Of a stretch of DNA of 64,000 nt, positions 17,696 to 26,313 are shown one piece after another (position 1 is the first letter of the stretch; each line of letters opens with the position of its first letter). The notes beneath the pieces were generated by a model, which saw only the letters and a program-made list of their open reading frames with translations, made no database searches and had not been told where the DNA came from. A program made the translations under genes and the position numbers. Origin of the DNA: UBA288 sp050178135 (lineage in GTDB: Archaea; Halobacteriota; Methanomicrobia; Methanomicrobiales; Methanospirillaceae); assembly GCA_050178135.1 (NCBI GenBank), contig JBFXGJ010000001.1:116249-180248 (forward strand), written 5' to 3'.

Positions 17696-18715
17696 TCAGT
17701 AATACCGGCGCAGAAACGAACGGACCTTCTCTGATTCGATCCAGCCCCGGTCGAGCTGGTCGATGATCCGGTCGATCTCACGTGCCTGGTCGATGATCCG
17801 CTCGGCATCGGGTGTCCCAAGAAGGTCTGCGAGACCCACAATCACGGCGAGCGGGTTCCGTATGTGATCTCCGAGTGTCGCGAACTGGAGGATGTTCTGT
17901 TGCAACTGCTCATGGGCCTCTCTCCTGATACGCTCGAGTTCGTGTCGGGCCGATATGTCTCGAATCACGAAGCAGTTTGCAACCCGATCCTCTCCATAGG
18001 TGATCGGGGTGACGGTCACCTCGACGGGGACTGGGGTGCCGTCGCTTCGGAGAAACTGGCACTCTGTCGTTGCTCCCTCCAGCGGAAGGTGGAACCCGGG
18101 TGCGACAAGATCCCTAGTGTGCATCCCCAGGAGGGCGAAGTGGGAATACCCGAGCAGGTTGTCCGCCGCACGGTTCGTGTCCTCGATCGCCCCCCCTGAG
18201 GGCTCTGCGATCACTATCCCGTCGGTCACCTGCTGGACAACACCGCGGTACCGGTTCTCGGACTCGGTCAGGGCCTCGAGAATTCGATTCCGCTCGGTCA
18301 CGTCGCGTGCGACGACGACGACGTATGCCTCGCCAGAGAAACGGGCGCGCTGCATCGTCATCTCGACCCAGATCGGCTCCTCTCCGCCTCGCAGGAATCG
18401 AGCGGTCACCGTCTGCTCAACGAGCGTGATCTTGTCCTCGACGAGCAGGTCGACGAACCCCTTTCCGATCAGCTCCCTGGAACCCAGCCCGATACGAGTG
18501 CATGCAGAGGCGTTGGCATCGACGATCTGGCCGTCCTCTTCGCGAACGAGGAAGAAAAGGTCGTTTGATCGATCGAGGAGAAACCGGAAACGCTCAAGTT
18601 CGTCGAGCCGACGCTGCAGCTCCGGGTAGTGGCTCTTGCGTGCCGAGTGTTCGCCAAGTCCCAGGATCGACTCACGCAGACGGTCCTGGTACGTTCGCTC
18701 AGAGGGCCCGCTCAT
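17696..18715 (-). CDS. Tandem PAS sensor protein with kinase-like H-box but no ATPase domain
   Basis: 339 residues. A basic/coiled N-terminus leads to two PAS domains (about 45-140 and 150-262; tokens FFLVREEDGQIVDANASA, VVVARDVTERNRI, GIVIAEPSGG, CFVIRDISARHELE). A short helical region follows with FATLGDHIRNPLAVIVGLADL, which resembles the dimerisation/phosphoacceptor box of histidine kinases (as in HisKA-7TM-like methanogen proteins), but the protein ends soon after with no HATPase domain. Could be a phosphotransfer or dimerisation partner for the full kinase at 19859. Its start overlaps the Fe-ADH gene end by 17 bases. Confidence 0.8.
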   Translation of the reverse strand: MSGPSERTYQDRLRESILGLGEHSARKSHYPELQRRLDELERFRFLLDRSNDLFFLVREEDGQIVDANASACTRIGLGSRELIGKGFVDLLVEDKITLVEQTVTARFLRGGEEPIWVEMTMQRARFSGEAYVVVVARDVTERNRILEALTESENRYRGVVQQVTDGIVIAEPSGGAIEDTNRAADNLLGYSHFALLGMHTRDLVAPGFHLPLEGATTECQFLRSDGTPVPVEVTVTPITYGEDRVANCFVIRDISARHELERIRREAHEQLQQNILQFATLGDHIRNPLAVIVGLADLLGTPDAERIIDQAREIDRIIDQLDRGWIESEKVRSFLRRYY

Positions 18716-19862
18716 AGCACCTCCGGACCATCTCCTCGTTGGGGACCCGGGGGTTTGTTACCATGCATGGATCGAGCAGGGCGTTCTTTGTCAGCGCAGG
18801 GATGTCTCCTGCACTCATTCCGCAGCTGGCAAGAGTCTGATCAACGCCGAGAAGCCGGCGGAACGATGAGATCCGATTCGTGAGTGCGGCTCGCACGACC
18901 TCCGGGGATGCCCGCTCGACCTCCAGGCCGAACGCCGCCGCCACGGCACGGTAGCGATCAGACGCGCTGTTGAAGTTGCAATCGACAACTTGCTCCAGGA
19001 GGATTGCGTTGCAGACCCCGTGGGGTATATCAAGTAGGCCCCCGAGGCTGTGGGCAAGTGCATGCACCGCTCCCAGGCTTGCATTCGAGAAGGCGAGCCC
19101 GGCTTCGAGGCTCGCGAGCATCGTCTCTTCCCGGTAGACGGGGGTGTCGGGGCACTGGACAGCAAGCGGGAGAAAGGTGGCCAGGCGGCGAATCGCCGAG
19201 AGGGCGAAGAGGTCGGTGACTGGGGACGCCCCTGTCGAGACGAAGGCCTCGACGGCATGCGTGAGCGCGTCCAGCCCCGTGTTGGCGGTCAGTTCTGGTG
19301 AGAGAGTACGGAGGAGGTCCGGGTCGAGCAGGGAGACGTCAGGGACGATGCTCTTGGAGATGACGGCGAACTTCACTCGGCGCTGGGGTGAGGCGAGAAT
19401 GGCAAATTGCGAGACGTCGGCCGATGACCCTGCAGTTGTCGGGACGCAGAGAAGGGGGGGGCCGGGGCGATCGACGCGGTCAACCCCTTCGAACTCCTCG
19501 ATCGGCCGCCCCGTCGCCGCAACAACCGCGATACCCTTGGCACAGTCGATGGGGGAGCCGCCTCCGACAGCGACGAGGGCATTGCACCCCTCCTCGCTGA
19601 ACAGGGTTGCACCCGCGGCGACCTCAGCGACCCTCGGGTTCTCCGAAACCTCATCATAGACCACGTAGTCGATCCCCGTGTCCTTCAAGGCTCGTGCGAC
19701 AGAGGCGGCGTGCCCGACCGCGGTCACGCCCGGATCCGTAACAAGGAGCACTCTTCGGCTCCCAATGTTCTTTGCATACTGGCCCACCAGGCGATGGGCG
19801 CCTCCCCCGCAGACGAACTCGGGGGCGACGAACTTGCTCAAGACTCCAGCTCGTTCACTCAT
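18699..19862 (-). CDS. Iron-containing alcohol dehydrogenase
   Basis: 387 residues, the standard length for group III Fe-ADHs. NAD-binding GGGSPIDCAKG, the TTAGSSAD loop and metal-binding residues in GLDALTHAVEAF, AVHALAHSLGG and DIPHGVCNA are all present, so it should be a catalytically competent NAD(P)-dependent alcohol/aldehyde oxidoreductase. It is embedded in a signalling operon: its ATG overlaps the kinase stop (ATGA) and its 3' end overlaps the PAS gene. Alcohol metabolism is plausible in methanogens that oxidise secondary alcohols, but the substrate cannot be inferred. Confidence 0.92.
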   Translation of the reverse strand: MSERAGVLSKFVAPEFVCGGGAHRLVGQYAKNIGSRRVLLVTDPGVTAVGHAASVARALKDTGIDYVVYDEVSENPRVAEVAAGATLFSEEGCNALVAVGGGSPIDCAKGIAVVAATGRPIEEFEGVDRVDRPGPPLLCVPTTAGSSADVSQFAILASPQRRVKFAVISKSIVPDVSLLDPDLLRTLSPELTANTGLDALTHAVEAFVSTGASPVTDLFALSAIRRLATFLPLAVQCPDTPVYREETMLASLEAGLAFSNASLGAVHALAHSLGGLLDIPHGVCNAILLEQVVDCNFNSASDRYRAVAAAFGLEVERASPEVVRAALTNRISSFRRLLGVDQTLASCGMSAGDIPALTKNALLDPCMVTNPRVPNEEMVRRCYERAL

Positions 19863-21559
19863 GTGCGGTGTACCTCCTCCTGCGCTTTCTCTCTCTTTCT
19901 CTCCCTTGTTACCGGTGGTGGGGCACCGCTCGCTACGGGATGGTCACGATGGGTTTCGCCGGTGACGAGCGTGAAGCGAACGGCGGCTCCCTCTTCTGGT
20001 CGTCCATTCACCCGGTCGGTGATACGGCAGCTCCCCCCGTATCGCTCGACAAGCGAACGGGTGATGTAGAGACCCAGTCCGTGTCCCGTGCTTTTCCCCC
20101 CGGGCATCTCGAATCGCTCGAAGATCTGGGTCTTCTGCTCGTCGGGGATGCCCGGTCCATCGTCCTCGACCGAGCATTCGATCCCACCCTCGATCTGCCG
20201 GGCACGGATCCAGATGGTCACATCCCTTCCTCCATGCTTGAGACTGTTGCCGATCAGGTTTGTGAAGACCTCGCTCAGGAGCTGGTCTGCAAGAATCTCG
20301 ATGGGAGGGACCTCGTTGATGATGCGTGCGCCGGGAAAGACTTCCACCTCGCTCCTCACCAGGTCGTCAAGTCGGATCGGCCGCTGGACGAGCTCCTGTT
20401 CGTGGATCTGGCGAATGGTCGATACGTTCCGGATGATCTTGGTCACTTTTCCGATTCCTCTCTGGACCTGCGTCAGGGGTCCCTGGTCCGGTGGTTCCAT
20501 CTGCATGGCCAGCAGCTCCGTGGCTCCGCTGATGGTAGTGACCGTGTTTCCGATGTCGTGGGTCAGGATATCGAGATAAAGGTTGGTCTGATCATGTGCA
20601 TCCCTGAGCCGGCCCTCGAGAGATGCCTTCCCCACCGCGGTCCCGATCTCACGGGCAATCGACTCGATCAGGGTTCGCTCACTGTCGTCGAAGGCATGTT
20701 TCACGGACGACATCAATGCCAGGATCCCGACGAGCTGCTCCTCGGCAACCAGGGGAAGCAGGTAAACGGTTGGGTATTCTTCTCCCCGGATCGCCTCCGA
20801 CAGAACCTCCCTGATCTCGGCCTCCATGGCCTCCCGGTCATGTCCGTCTCGGGCCTGCTGCCGTCCGATCGACACCAGTGCCCGGGTTGCCTCCATTCCA
20901 TTCGGAGAAAGACCAGAATGTACCTGGAGCGGACCCTCCACGTCCTCGTAATCGAGGAGCTGGACCAGGCCCGCCTCAAATCCCAGATGGGAGAGAAGAT
21001 ATTTGAGCACGCAGACAAGCCGGTCCCGGAGCGTGCCTGGCGACGTGATGGTCGTGGTCGCTGCGTGCAGGACCGAGAGCTCACGGTTCCTCCTCTGGAG
21101 CTCGGACTCCTTGTGCCGGCGGCATTCCACCTCTTCGAGCGCCCGGTCTCTCATCTCGCGGTACAGACCGATCTGGTCGACAAGGGCGGTGACGTCCTCT
21201 ATTGCGACCAGCGCCCCCCACATCCTCTCATCAAGGCGGATCGCGGTCACCGTCACGTTCTGCTGCTGCCGCCTCCCTCCAGGGAGTGTGACCGGGATCA
21301 GGTGGGGGTGGAGCTGGGATGAGAAGACCGCGGGAGTACCCAGGTGGAAGACGTCTTCGAGGCGACCAGCATAGCGAAGCTCGAGAACGTGCGGGTAGAA
21401 CTCCCCGAGGTGGTGCCCGATCATTTCTTCACGGGAGCGTCCAGTCCAGCCCTCGAGTGTCCTGTTCCAGGACCGGATGACCAGGTCCGGGCCCAGGGTG
21501 AAGAGACCGATCGGTACCATGTCGAGGACCGATCCACTCTCCACGTCGACTTCCATCAT
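19859..21559 (-). CDS. PAS-GAF histidine kinase
   Basis: 566 residues, no transmembrane segment. Order: PAS (about 10-130, LDMVPIGLFTLGPDLVIRSWN), coiled coil, GAF-like domain (175-325, with SSVKHAFDDSERTLIESIAREIGTAV split here at the end), H-box YLDILTHDIGNTV (phosphoacceptor His near 340), and HATPase with N-box NLIGNSLKHG, G1 EDDGPGIP and G2 GHGLGLYI. A cytosolic sensor kinase. It lies between cheC (12-base gap) and the Fe-ADH gene (4-base overlap), so kinase, CheC and receiver are probably one pathway. Tail is basic and disordered. Confidence 0.92.
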   Translation of the reverse strand: MMEVDVESGSVLDMVPIGLFTLGPDLVIRSWNRTLEGWTGRSREEMIGHHLGEFYPHVLELRYAGRLEDVFHLGTPAVFSSQLHPHLIPVTLPGGRRQQQNVTVTAIRLDERMWGALVAIEDVTALVDQIGLYREMRDRALEEVECRRHKESELQRRNRELSVLHAATTTITSPGTLRDRLVCVLKYLLSHLGFEAGLVQLLDYEDVEGPLQVHSGLSPNGMEATRALVSIGRQQARDGHDREAMEAEIREVLSEAIRGEEYPTVYLLPLVAEEQLVGILALMSSVKHAFDDSERTLIESIAREIGTAVGKASLEGRLRDAHDQTNLYLDILTHDIGNTVTTISGATELLAMQMEPPDQGPLTQVQRGIGKVTKIIRNVSTIRQIHEQELVQRPIRLDDLVRSEVEVFPGARIINEVPPIEILADQLLSEVFTNLIGNSLKHGGRDVTIWIRARQIEGGIECSVEDDGPGIPDEQKTQIFERFEMPGGKSTGHGLGLYITRSLVERYGGSCRITDRVNGRPEEGAAVRFTLVTGETHRDHPVASGAPPPVTRERKREKAQEEVHRT

Positions 21560-21571
21560 CTCACCGCACCG

Positions 21572-22174
21572 TCATTTCTCCAGTGACTCTATTCCGAGAA
21601 AGAGCTGGTCGAGTGAACCGACTTCCAGGATCAACACGATGTCCCCCTCGATCTGCATCTCCTCGAGGCAGAAACGGGTTCGCACCAGCAGGACGCGGTC
21701 GGTGGGAGATGCTACGCTCGAACAGATGACCGATGCGAGGTCTCCCTCGCTGTAGAACGGAAGCGTGAAACTGACCTGCCGCTGAAGGAGGTTCATCATC
21801 GAGCCGAGGACGCAGTTGACGACGATGTTCCCGATCTCGGTCAGAGTTACCGTTCTCAGCGCATCGATGTCCGGGGTGTCGAACGGTTCTCCCGTGAGGT
21901 GCGAGACGAGCAACGCCGCCTCAGTCTTGGGAAAAATCAGGGCGGCTGTCCCGCAAAATGGGCCTCCAAAGCCCATCTTCACCGCTGAAAGCTGCTCGGT
22001 CTCCTCGTCGATAATCGACCTGAGTTCGCCTGCCTCAGCGACGCGGAGCCAGGGGACTCGGAGTCGGATGCGAGAGGCGGTCATCTCGTTGAGCATGCCT
22101 GCCGCTCTGCCGACACCGATGTTAATCAACTCCTTCAGGGCGTCTTCCTCTTCATCCGTCAGGGCCGGCATCAT
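21572..22174 (-). CDS. cheC: CheC-type phosphatase
   Basis: 200 residues with two copies of the CheC/FliY/CheX signature E-x-x-N: LKELINIGVGRAAGMLNEMT (20-residue stretch near 13-32) and LTEIGNIVVNCVLGSMMNLL, each followed by a Pro at the expected distance. CheC dephosphorylates CheY-P in chemotaxis of Bacillus and archaea. Here it is encoded in ATGA overlap with a CheY-like receiver but without CheA, CheB, CheR or receptors nearby, suggesting it serves the adjacent kinase/receiver instead of flagellar taxis. Confidence 0.9.
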   Translation of the reverse strand: MMPALTDEEEDALKELINIGVGRAAGMLNEMTASRIRLRVPWLRVAEAGELRSIIDEETEQLSAVKMGFGGPFCGTAALIFPKTEAALLVSHLTGEPFDTPDIDALRTVTLTEIGNIVVNCVLGSMMNLLQRQVSFTLPFYSEGDLASVICSSVASPTDRVLLVRTRFCLEEMQIEGDIVLILEVGSLDQLFLGIESLEK

Positions 22175-22527
22175 GATCCGAGAAGCTCCTGGAGAAGGGA
22201 GAGGAGCGCATCCCGCTGCGGCGGCTTATTCAGGAAACCCCGGGCACCAAGAGCGATGCACTGTCGCCTTGTCGCCTCCTGGATATCAGCTGTCAGGATC
22301 ACGATTGGGAGCTGGGGCAGTTCCCGGTGCAGCACTTCGAGCACGGCAAACCCGTCCATCTGGGGCATGATCAGGTCGAGGAGGACCAGATCGAACTGTT
22401 CTCGTGCGAGCGCGACACCCTCTGCGCCATCTTTCGCTTCGATGACCTCGTGACCCTGGGGGGTGACCATACCACGGACGATTCTTCGTTGAAATGATGA
22501 GTCATCGATGATCAGGATTCGCGCCAT
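22171..22527 (-). CDS. CheY-like single-domain response regulator
   Basis: 118 residues, one receiver domain. Acidic pocket IIDDSS, phosphorylation site LVLLDLIMPQMDG, Thr in VILTAD and Lys in GFLNKP are all present, so it should accept phosphate from a kinase such as the one at 19859. No output domain. First gene of the minus-strand run that continues to the tRNA; the CheC ATG overlaps its stop. Confidence 0.93.
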   Translation of the reverse strand: MARILIIDDSSFQRRIVRGMVTPQGHEVIEAKDGAEGVALAREQFDLVLLDLIMPQMDGFAVLEVLHRELPQLPIVILTADIQEATRRQCIALGARGFLNKPPQRDALLSLLQELLGS

Positions 22528-22633
22528 GTCCCTGTGTTCTGGTTCGCCGCGCTGTGCAATAACTCTTCACCTCAGCACCGAACCTCTTGGAGGCGCATGT
22601 CTTTTTGACCTGTCCCCGACAACCTGATCAACG

Positions 22634-24067
22634 ATGTCCTCTCCCCTGGGTCTTCTTTTCGAGCGGCGCGGTCCGATCCGCCGTGTCGGCGTGATCGGGA
22701 TGGGTTACGTCGGGATACCGGCGGCCGTGCTCTTCGCTCATGCCCCCGATCTCGACCATGTATACGGCTTCCAGCGTGCTTCGGCCTCGTCGGGATACAA
22801 GGTCGAGATGCTGAACCGTGGCGAGAGCCCCCTGAAGGGCGAGGAGCCTGACCTCGAACCGCTGCTCGCCGCTGCCGTTTCGGCTGGTCGTTTGGAAGCC
22901 ACGTCGGACTTTTCGAAGATCGCTTCGTGCGATGCTGTAACTCTGGCGATACAGACGCCGTTCGCGGACCCGAAGGACCTCCTCCCCGACTTCGGCCCGC
23001 TGTTTGAAGGTCTCCGCTCGGTGGGCCGACACCTCGAGCCCGGGATGCTCGTGGTGCTCGAGTCGACGATCACCCCCGGGACGACGGTGGGTCCGGCGCG
23101 GGAGCTCCTGGAGTCCGAGTCAGGCCTCAAGGCGGGGATCGACTTCGCTCTCGCCCACGCCCCCGAGCGGGTAATGGTCGGCCGGCTGATCCGAAACATA
23201 CGTGAACATGACCGGATCGTGGGCGGGATCGACGCCGCCTCCACGGCACGTGCGGTCGAAATGTACCGGAAGGTGCTCACATCTGGACAGGTTATCCCAA
23301 TGACTGCGACGGCGGCGGAGGCGACCAAGACGGCTGAGAACACGTTCAGGGATCTGCAGATCGCAGCGGTCAACCAGCTCGCGCTCTACTGCGAGGCAAT
23401 GGAGATCAACGTCTACGACGTCCGGGCGGGGGTCGACTCGCTCAGGGGCGAGGGTGTCACCCGAGCGATCCTCTGGCCCGGCGCCGGCGTCGGCGGCCAC
23501 TGTTTGACGAAGGACACCTACCATCTTGAGCGTGGCGTCCAGCAGCTCGGGCCCAGTCGGCTCGACTTTCCTTCGGACCTTCAGTCGCTCTACGTCATGG
23601 CCCGCCGGGTAAATGACTTCATGCCCCGGCACATGGCCCATCTTCTCGTCGACGGCCTCGGGCAGGTTGGGAAGTCTCTTGACGGGGCCCGGATTGCCCT
23701 GCTCGGCTGGGCCTTTCTGGGCAACTCGGATGACGCCCGAAACCCGCCATCCGAGCCTTTTCGCGACGACGTGCTCGCAGCGGGTGCCACCATCCGCGTC
23801 CACGACCCTCATGTTGAGTGGTATCCCGGTGTGTCGATCGAGCACGATCTCGACCCAGTGCTCGAGGGCGCCGACGCGGTCGTCATCTTCGCAGCGCACG
23901 ATCAATATCGGAAACTCGATCCAGTGCCTGTAAAGACTCTCTCGGGCCAGCAGCACCCGGTTATCGTCGATGGCCGGAACGTGATCGACCCCGACGCGTT
24001 CATCACCGCAGGCTTCGCCTACCGGGGGATCGGGCGCGGGGACCGGAATCGGCATATTCTCCGATAA
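22634..24067 (+). CDS. Nucleotide-sugar dehydrogenase (UDP-ManNAc/UDP-glucose DH family)
   Basis: 477 residues. NAD-binding GVIGMGYVGIPAA near residue 20, central helix, catalytic Cys in GVGGHCLTKD, and C-terminal UDP-binding domain with LGWAFLGNSDDARNPPSEPF. It should oxidise the C6 of a nucleotide sugar to the uronate in two NAD steps, most like WecC/VI-antigen type enzymes; supplies precursors for cell-surface glycans or N-glycosylation. It is divergent from the receiver gene with about 100 bases between; no strong ribosome site is seen before ATG 22634, so a short leader is possible. Confidence 0.9.
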   Translation: MSSPLGLLFERRGPIRRVGVIGMGYVGIPAAVLFAHAPDLDHVYGFQRASASSGYKVEMLNRGESPLKGEEPDLEPLLAAAVSAGRLEATSDFSKIASCDAVTLAIQTPFADPKDLLPDFGPLFEGLRSVGRHLEPGMLVVLESTITPGTTVGPARELLESESGLKAGIDFALAHAPERVMVGRLIRNIREHDRIVGGIDAASTARAVEMYRKVLTSGQVIPMTATAAEATKTAENTFRDLQIAAVNQLALYCEAMEINVYDVRAGVDSLRGEGVTRAILWPGAGVGGHCLTKDTYHLERGVQQLGPSRLDFPSDLQSLYVMARRVNDFMPRHMAHLLVDGLGQVGKSLDGARIALLGWAFLGNSDDARNPPSEPFRDDVLAAGATIRVHDPHVEWYPGVSIEHDLDPVLEGADAVVIFAAHDQYRKLDPVPVKTLSGQQHPVIVDGRNVIDPDAFITAGFAYRGIGRGDRNRHILR

Positions 24068-24178
24068 AAACCGGAAAAATATTCCCGAATTCCATAACTT
24101 CTCCTCTTTAATGCCGTGCCCGAACAGAGATATAAACCAACGTTTTTAAGCGAAGGGACAAAAATGTAGAACTGCAGT
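24068..24178. promoter_or_regulatory. AT-rich promoter region
   Basis: AT-rich spacer in a GC-rich background, with TATA-like TATAAACC (24131-24138) and GTTTTTAAG (24142-24150). Either could place a start of transcription shortly before ATG 24179; the first would give a leader of about 20 bases. Confidence 0.45.
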
Positions 24179-24463
24179 ATGTATCATGTACTGCGTTGCC
24201 CGGGGTGCGCGACCTTTACCTACGCTGATCGGTTCGAACGGTGGAAACTCTGCCACGTCTGTGGCGAGGTGATCAACGTCAAGGCTGTCCCGCACTATCT
24301 TGATGTCCGGGACTACCGGGATGCTGAGGAGGTGGTCAACCAGCTCGAGGACTACCTCTATATCTCGGGGCGCCAGGACCTCTCTCAGACCGAGTTGCTG
24401 ACCCTTCGAAGGGAGTACTCGACCTGGTTGCGTATGCAGAACGCGGAGCCACAGGCACCCTGA
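24179..24463 (+). CDS. DUF1922-like zinc-ribbon protein
   Basis: 94 residues. An N-terminal zinc-binding unit (MYHVLRCPGC, then LCHVCGEVINVK) is followed by a helical region (DAEEVVNQLEDYLY). The arrangement resembles the small methanogen DUF1922 proteins such as MTH1184, with an extended C-terminus. Role unknown; may bind nucleic acid or a protein. Separate from its neighbours by clear spacers on both sides. Confidence 0.7.
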   Translation: MYHVLRCPGCATFTYADRFERWKLCHVCGEVINVKAVPHYLDVRDYRDAEEVVNQLEDYLYISGRQDLSQTELLTLRREYSTWLRMQNAEPQAP

Positions 24464-24496
24464 AAGGGCGCCACCTCTCCTCTCTTCTCCCGGACC

Positions 24497-25648
24497 TCAT
24501 GCGTTCGAGAATCTGATCCAGTCCACGTTCTGGTGCCCGGAAGGGACGACCTTGAGTATCGTGGTCCCGGCGGGGAGGCGAAGCATGCCTTTCACGGTCG
24601 TGAACCGTTCATGGCTTCCTGTCTTCGGAACAGGTATGGTGGTTGTGCTCCCGCCACGTGCCTCGAGCCGTATCGATGTCCCGCTGTTGGGGCTCGAGAC
24701 CCGGAGCGAGACGCTGTACTGGGCGGCGCGTGAGACCGCGAGGGTATAGTGGAGCCACTCTCCGGCTCGGATGTAGCCAACGACGGGTCCGGTGCCGGGA
24801 ACGGTGGTGATGTCGACACCGTCTCGTCTCAGGTTTCCTCCTTCGTTCGCCGGCGTCGTGTCGTGGTACGCCGTCCCCTCGCCACCCAGGTCGTAGTGCT
24901 CCGCCTGGACTGTTCCGGGCACCACCAGGCGGGTGTAGGGTCTGGACGGGGTCGGGGTTTTCGTCGTCACTGGCGTCGGACGCTGGGTGGGACGCCAGGT
25001 GGCGAGGACAGGCCTGATTGCAGCGTACCATCGTCCTGCCATCTTCCGGTACCCGGCTCTACTCGGGTGGACTCCATCGTTCGAAATGTCGACCGTCCGG
25101 TCGAACCCGGAAAACATGTCGACGACGATAACAGGAGCCCGTGAAGTGGTGCACCTGTTCGCCACCTCTCGGATCACCCTGTTGTATTCGGTGATTCGAT
25201 GGTTTGCACCGGGATCCTTCGCTGGCACGATCTGGGCGACGAAGACCCTGACCGAGGGGTTGCGTGCCCGCAGGGTCTCGATGATCCGCCCAAGGTCCTG
25301 TTTCATCGCTGCTGGAGGGGTCACCACTTTCCTTGTCAGGTCGTTCGTTCCAATGTGGAGGAGCACGATATCGGGCGGGGGGTATTGCCTCAACAGGCTG
25401 GGAAGCGTGTTCGCGAGTTGCCGGACGGTGTACCCTGAGTGTCCTTCGTGCTGCCGATCAAATCCCGTTGGTCCGCCGCTGGACAGGCTCCCGATCATGT
25501 TCACGTCGGCGCGTGCGTCGACCATCTGGGTCCAGAGGTTCAACCGATATCCCTGAGTCGCATCACCACGGGTGATCGAGTCTCCAAGCGGAAGAACGGT
25601 GGTCTCAGCTCCGACAGCGTTTACAAGCAGGCCGGCACCGATCGCCAC
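24497..25648 (-). CDS. Secreted SGNH hydrolase with CBM6-like domain
   Basis: About 383 residues. SGNH esterase blocks: LPLGDSITRG (Ser), GTNDLTRK (Asn), and SNDGVHPSRAGY (Asp/His). A Pro/Thr linker leads to a C-terminal carbohydrate-binding module with VQAEHYDLGGEGTAYHDTT and NVDWIRF, the CBM6 pattern. Predicted carbohydrate esterase acting outside the cell. GTG 25648 gives a truncated signal peptide; a better one begins 36 bases upstream at 25684, where a strong GGAGGGGG ribosome site precedes an ATA codon, giving a complete n-region and hydrophobic core. A second SGNH protein lies at 43256. Confidence 0.85.
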   Translation of the reverse strand: MAIGAGLLVNAVGAETTVLPLGDSITRGDATQGYRLNLWTQMVDARADVNMIGSLSSGGPTGFDRQHEGHSGYTVRQLANTLPSLLRQYPPPDIVLLHIGTNDLTRKVVTPPAAMKQDLGRIIETLRARNPSVRVFVAQIVPAKDPGANHRITEYNRVIREVANRCTTSRAPVIVVDMFSGFDRTVDISNDGVHPSRAGYRKMAGRWYAAIRPVLATWRPTQRPTPVTTKTPTPSRPYTRLVVPGTVQAEHYDLGGEGTAYHDTTPANEGGNLRRDGVDITTVPGTGPVVGYIRAGEWLHYTLAVSRAAQYSVSLRVSSPNSGTSIRLEARGGSTTTIPVPKTGSHERFTTVKGMLRLPAGTTILKVVPSGHQNVDWIRFSNA

Positions 25649-25684
25649 GAGGACCAGTATCTTGAGTTCCCAATGTTCCGTTAT

Positions 25685-26040
25685 GTTCCCCCTCCTCTCG
25701 AACCGGGCAACAGCACTCGCCCCATCAAACTCGACGTCGTAGAGAAAATAGATTGTTGAACGGCCTGATTCTCCCGCGCTTCTCCTTCATCCCTCCTCCC
25801 ACCACGCTGCGTCGCTGCATCAGGGGTTCGCGTCGAAAGCCCATCCTGGCGTCGATCGCCGACCCGGTTCAAAAAGTGTGTAATAATGAATGTGTGATGG
25901 GCCCGGCAGCGTAGTGTCATCCATCATTCTGACTGTTTCTGTTCCGATGTGTCCCTGGCAGAGCCATGTGGAATGCGAACTCAACGAGAAACCAACCCGT
26001 GGGCTGGTAAAAAAAGGGGTAAGGTTGATTCTGGGCTCCC
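25685..26040. other. Intergenic region, no gene supported
   Basis: About 356 bases between the esterase and rubredoxin genes, both on the minus strand. It contains a run of seven T on the minus strand (26009-26015) just past the rubredoxin stop, suitable as an archaeal oligo-T terminator, and next to it an inverted repeat ACCAACCC/GGGCTGGT (25991-26008). Open frames here have no family character. Confidence 0.4.
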
Positions 26041-26226
26041 CTAGGTCCCCTCGACGTACTTCTTGAATACGCCTTTCTTCACTTTCAGGATCTTGCACTC
26101 GGGGCAGCGCCACGAGTTCGGCAGGTCCTCGAACGGTGTCCCTGGGGGGATGTCCTGCGTCTTGTCCCCCTTGGCGGGGTCGTATATGTAATGGCATTCA
26201 AGGCAGATCCATTTCTCCATCGCCAC
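26041..26226 (-). CDS. Rubredoxin
   Basis: 61 residues with the rubredoxin iron site: WICLECHYIYDP (first C-x-x-C) and WRCPECKIL (second C-x-x-C), plus the conserved PPGTPFEDLP loop. A small cytosolic one-electron carrier, in methanogens usually tied to oxygen or superoxide defence. GAGGTGA sits six bases before GTG 26226, so this start is preferred over ATG 26220. It lies 87 bases downstream of ftr on the same strand and may be co-transcribed with it. Confidence 0.95.
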   Translation of the reverse strand: MAMEKWICLECHYIYDPAKGDKTQDIPPGTPFEDLPNSWRCPECKILKVKKGVFKKYVEGT

Positions 26227-26313
26227 GATGATTCACCTCTTTTGTTCCCAAAAATGCGAACAAATGATCTGGTAAGCCCGAGAAACGGATAAAGAGTTCG
26301 AAAAGAATGGGGG

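Noticed and set aside
19859..21559. Plus-strand frame 19772-21322 (516 codons) as a gene
   Set aside because: Antisense to a histidine kinase with all catalytic boxes intact; no start signal and mirrored composition.
25991..26015. Classical stem-loop terminator after rubredoxin
   Set aside because: On the minus strand the T-run comes before the inverted repeat, the wrong order for a stem-loop/T terminator; only the T-run is kept as a possible archaeal terminator.
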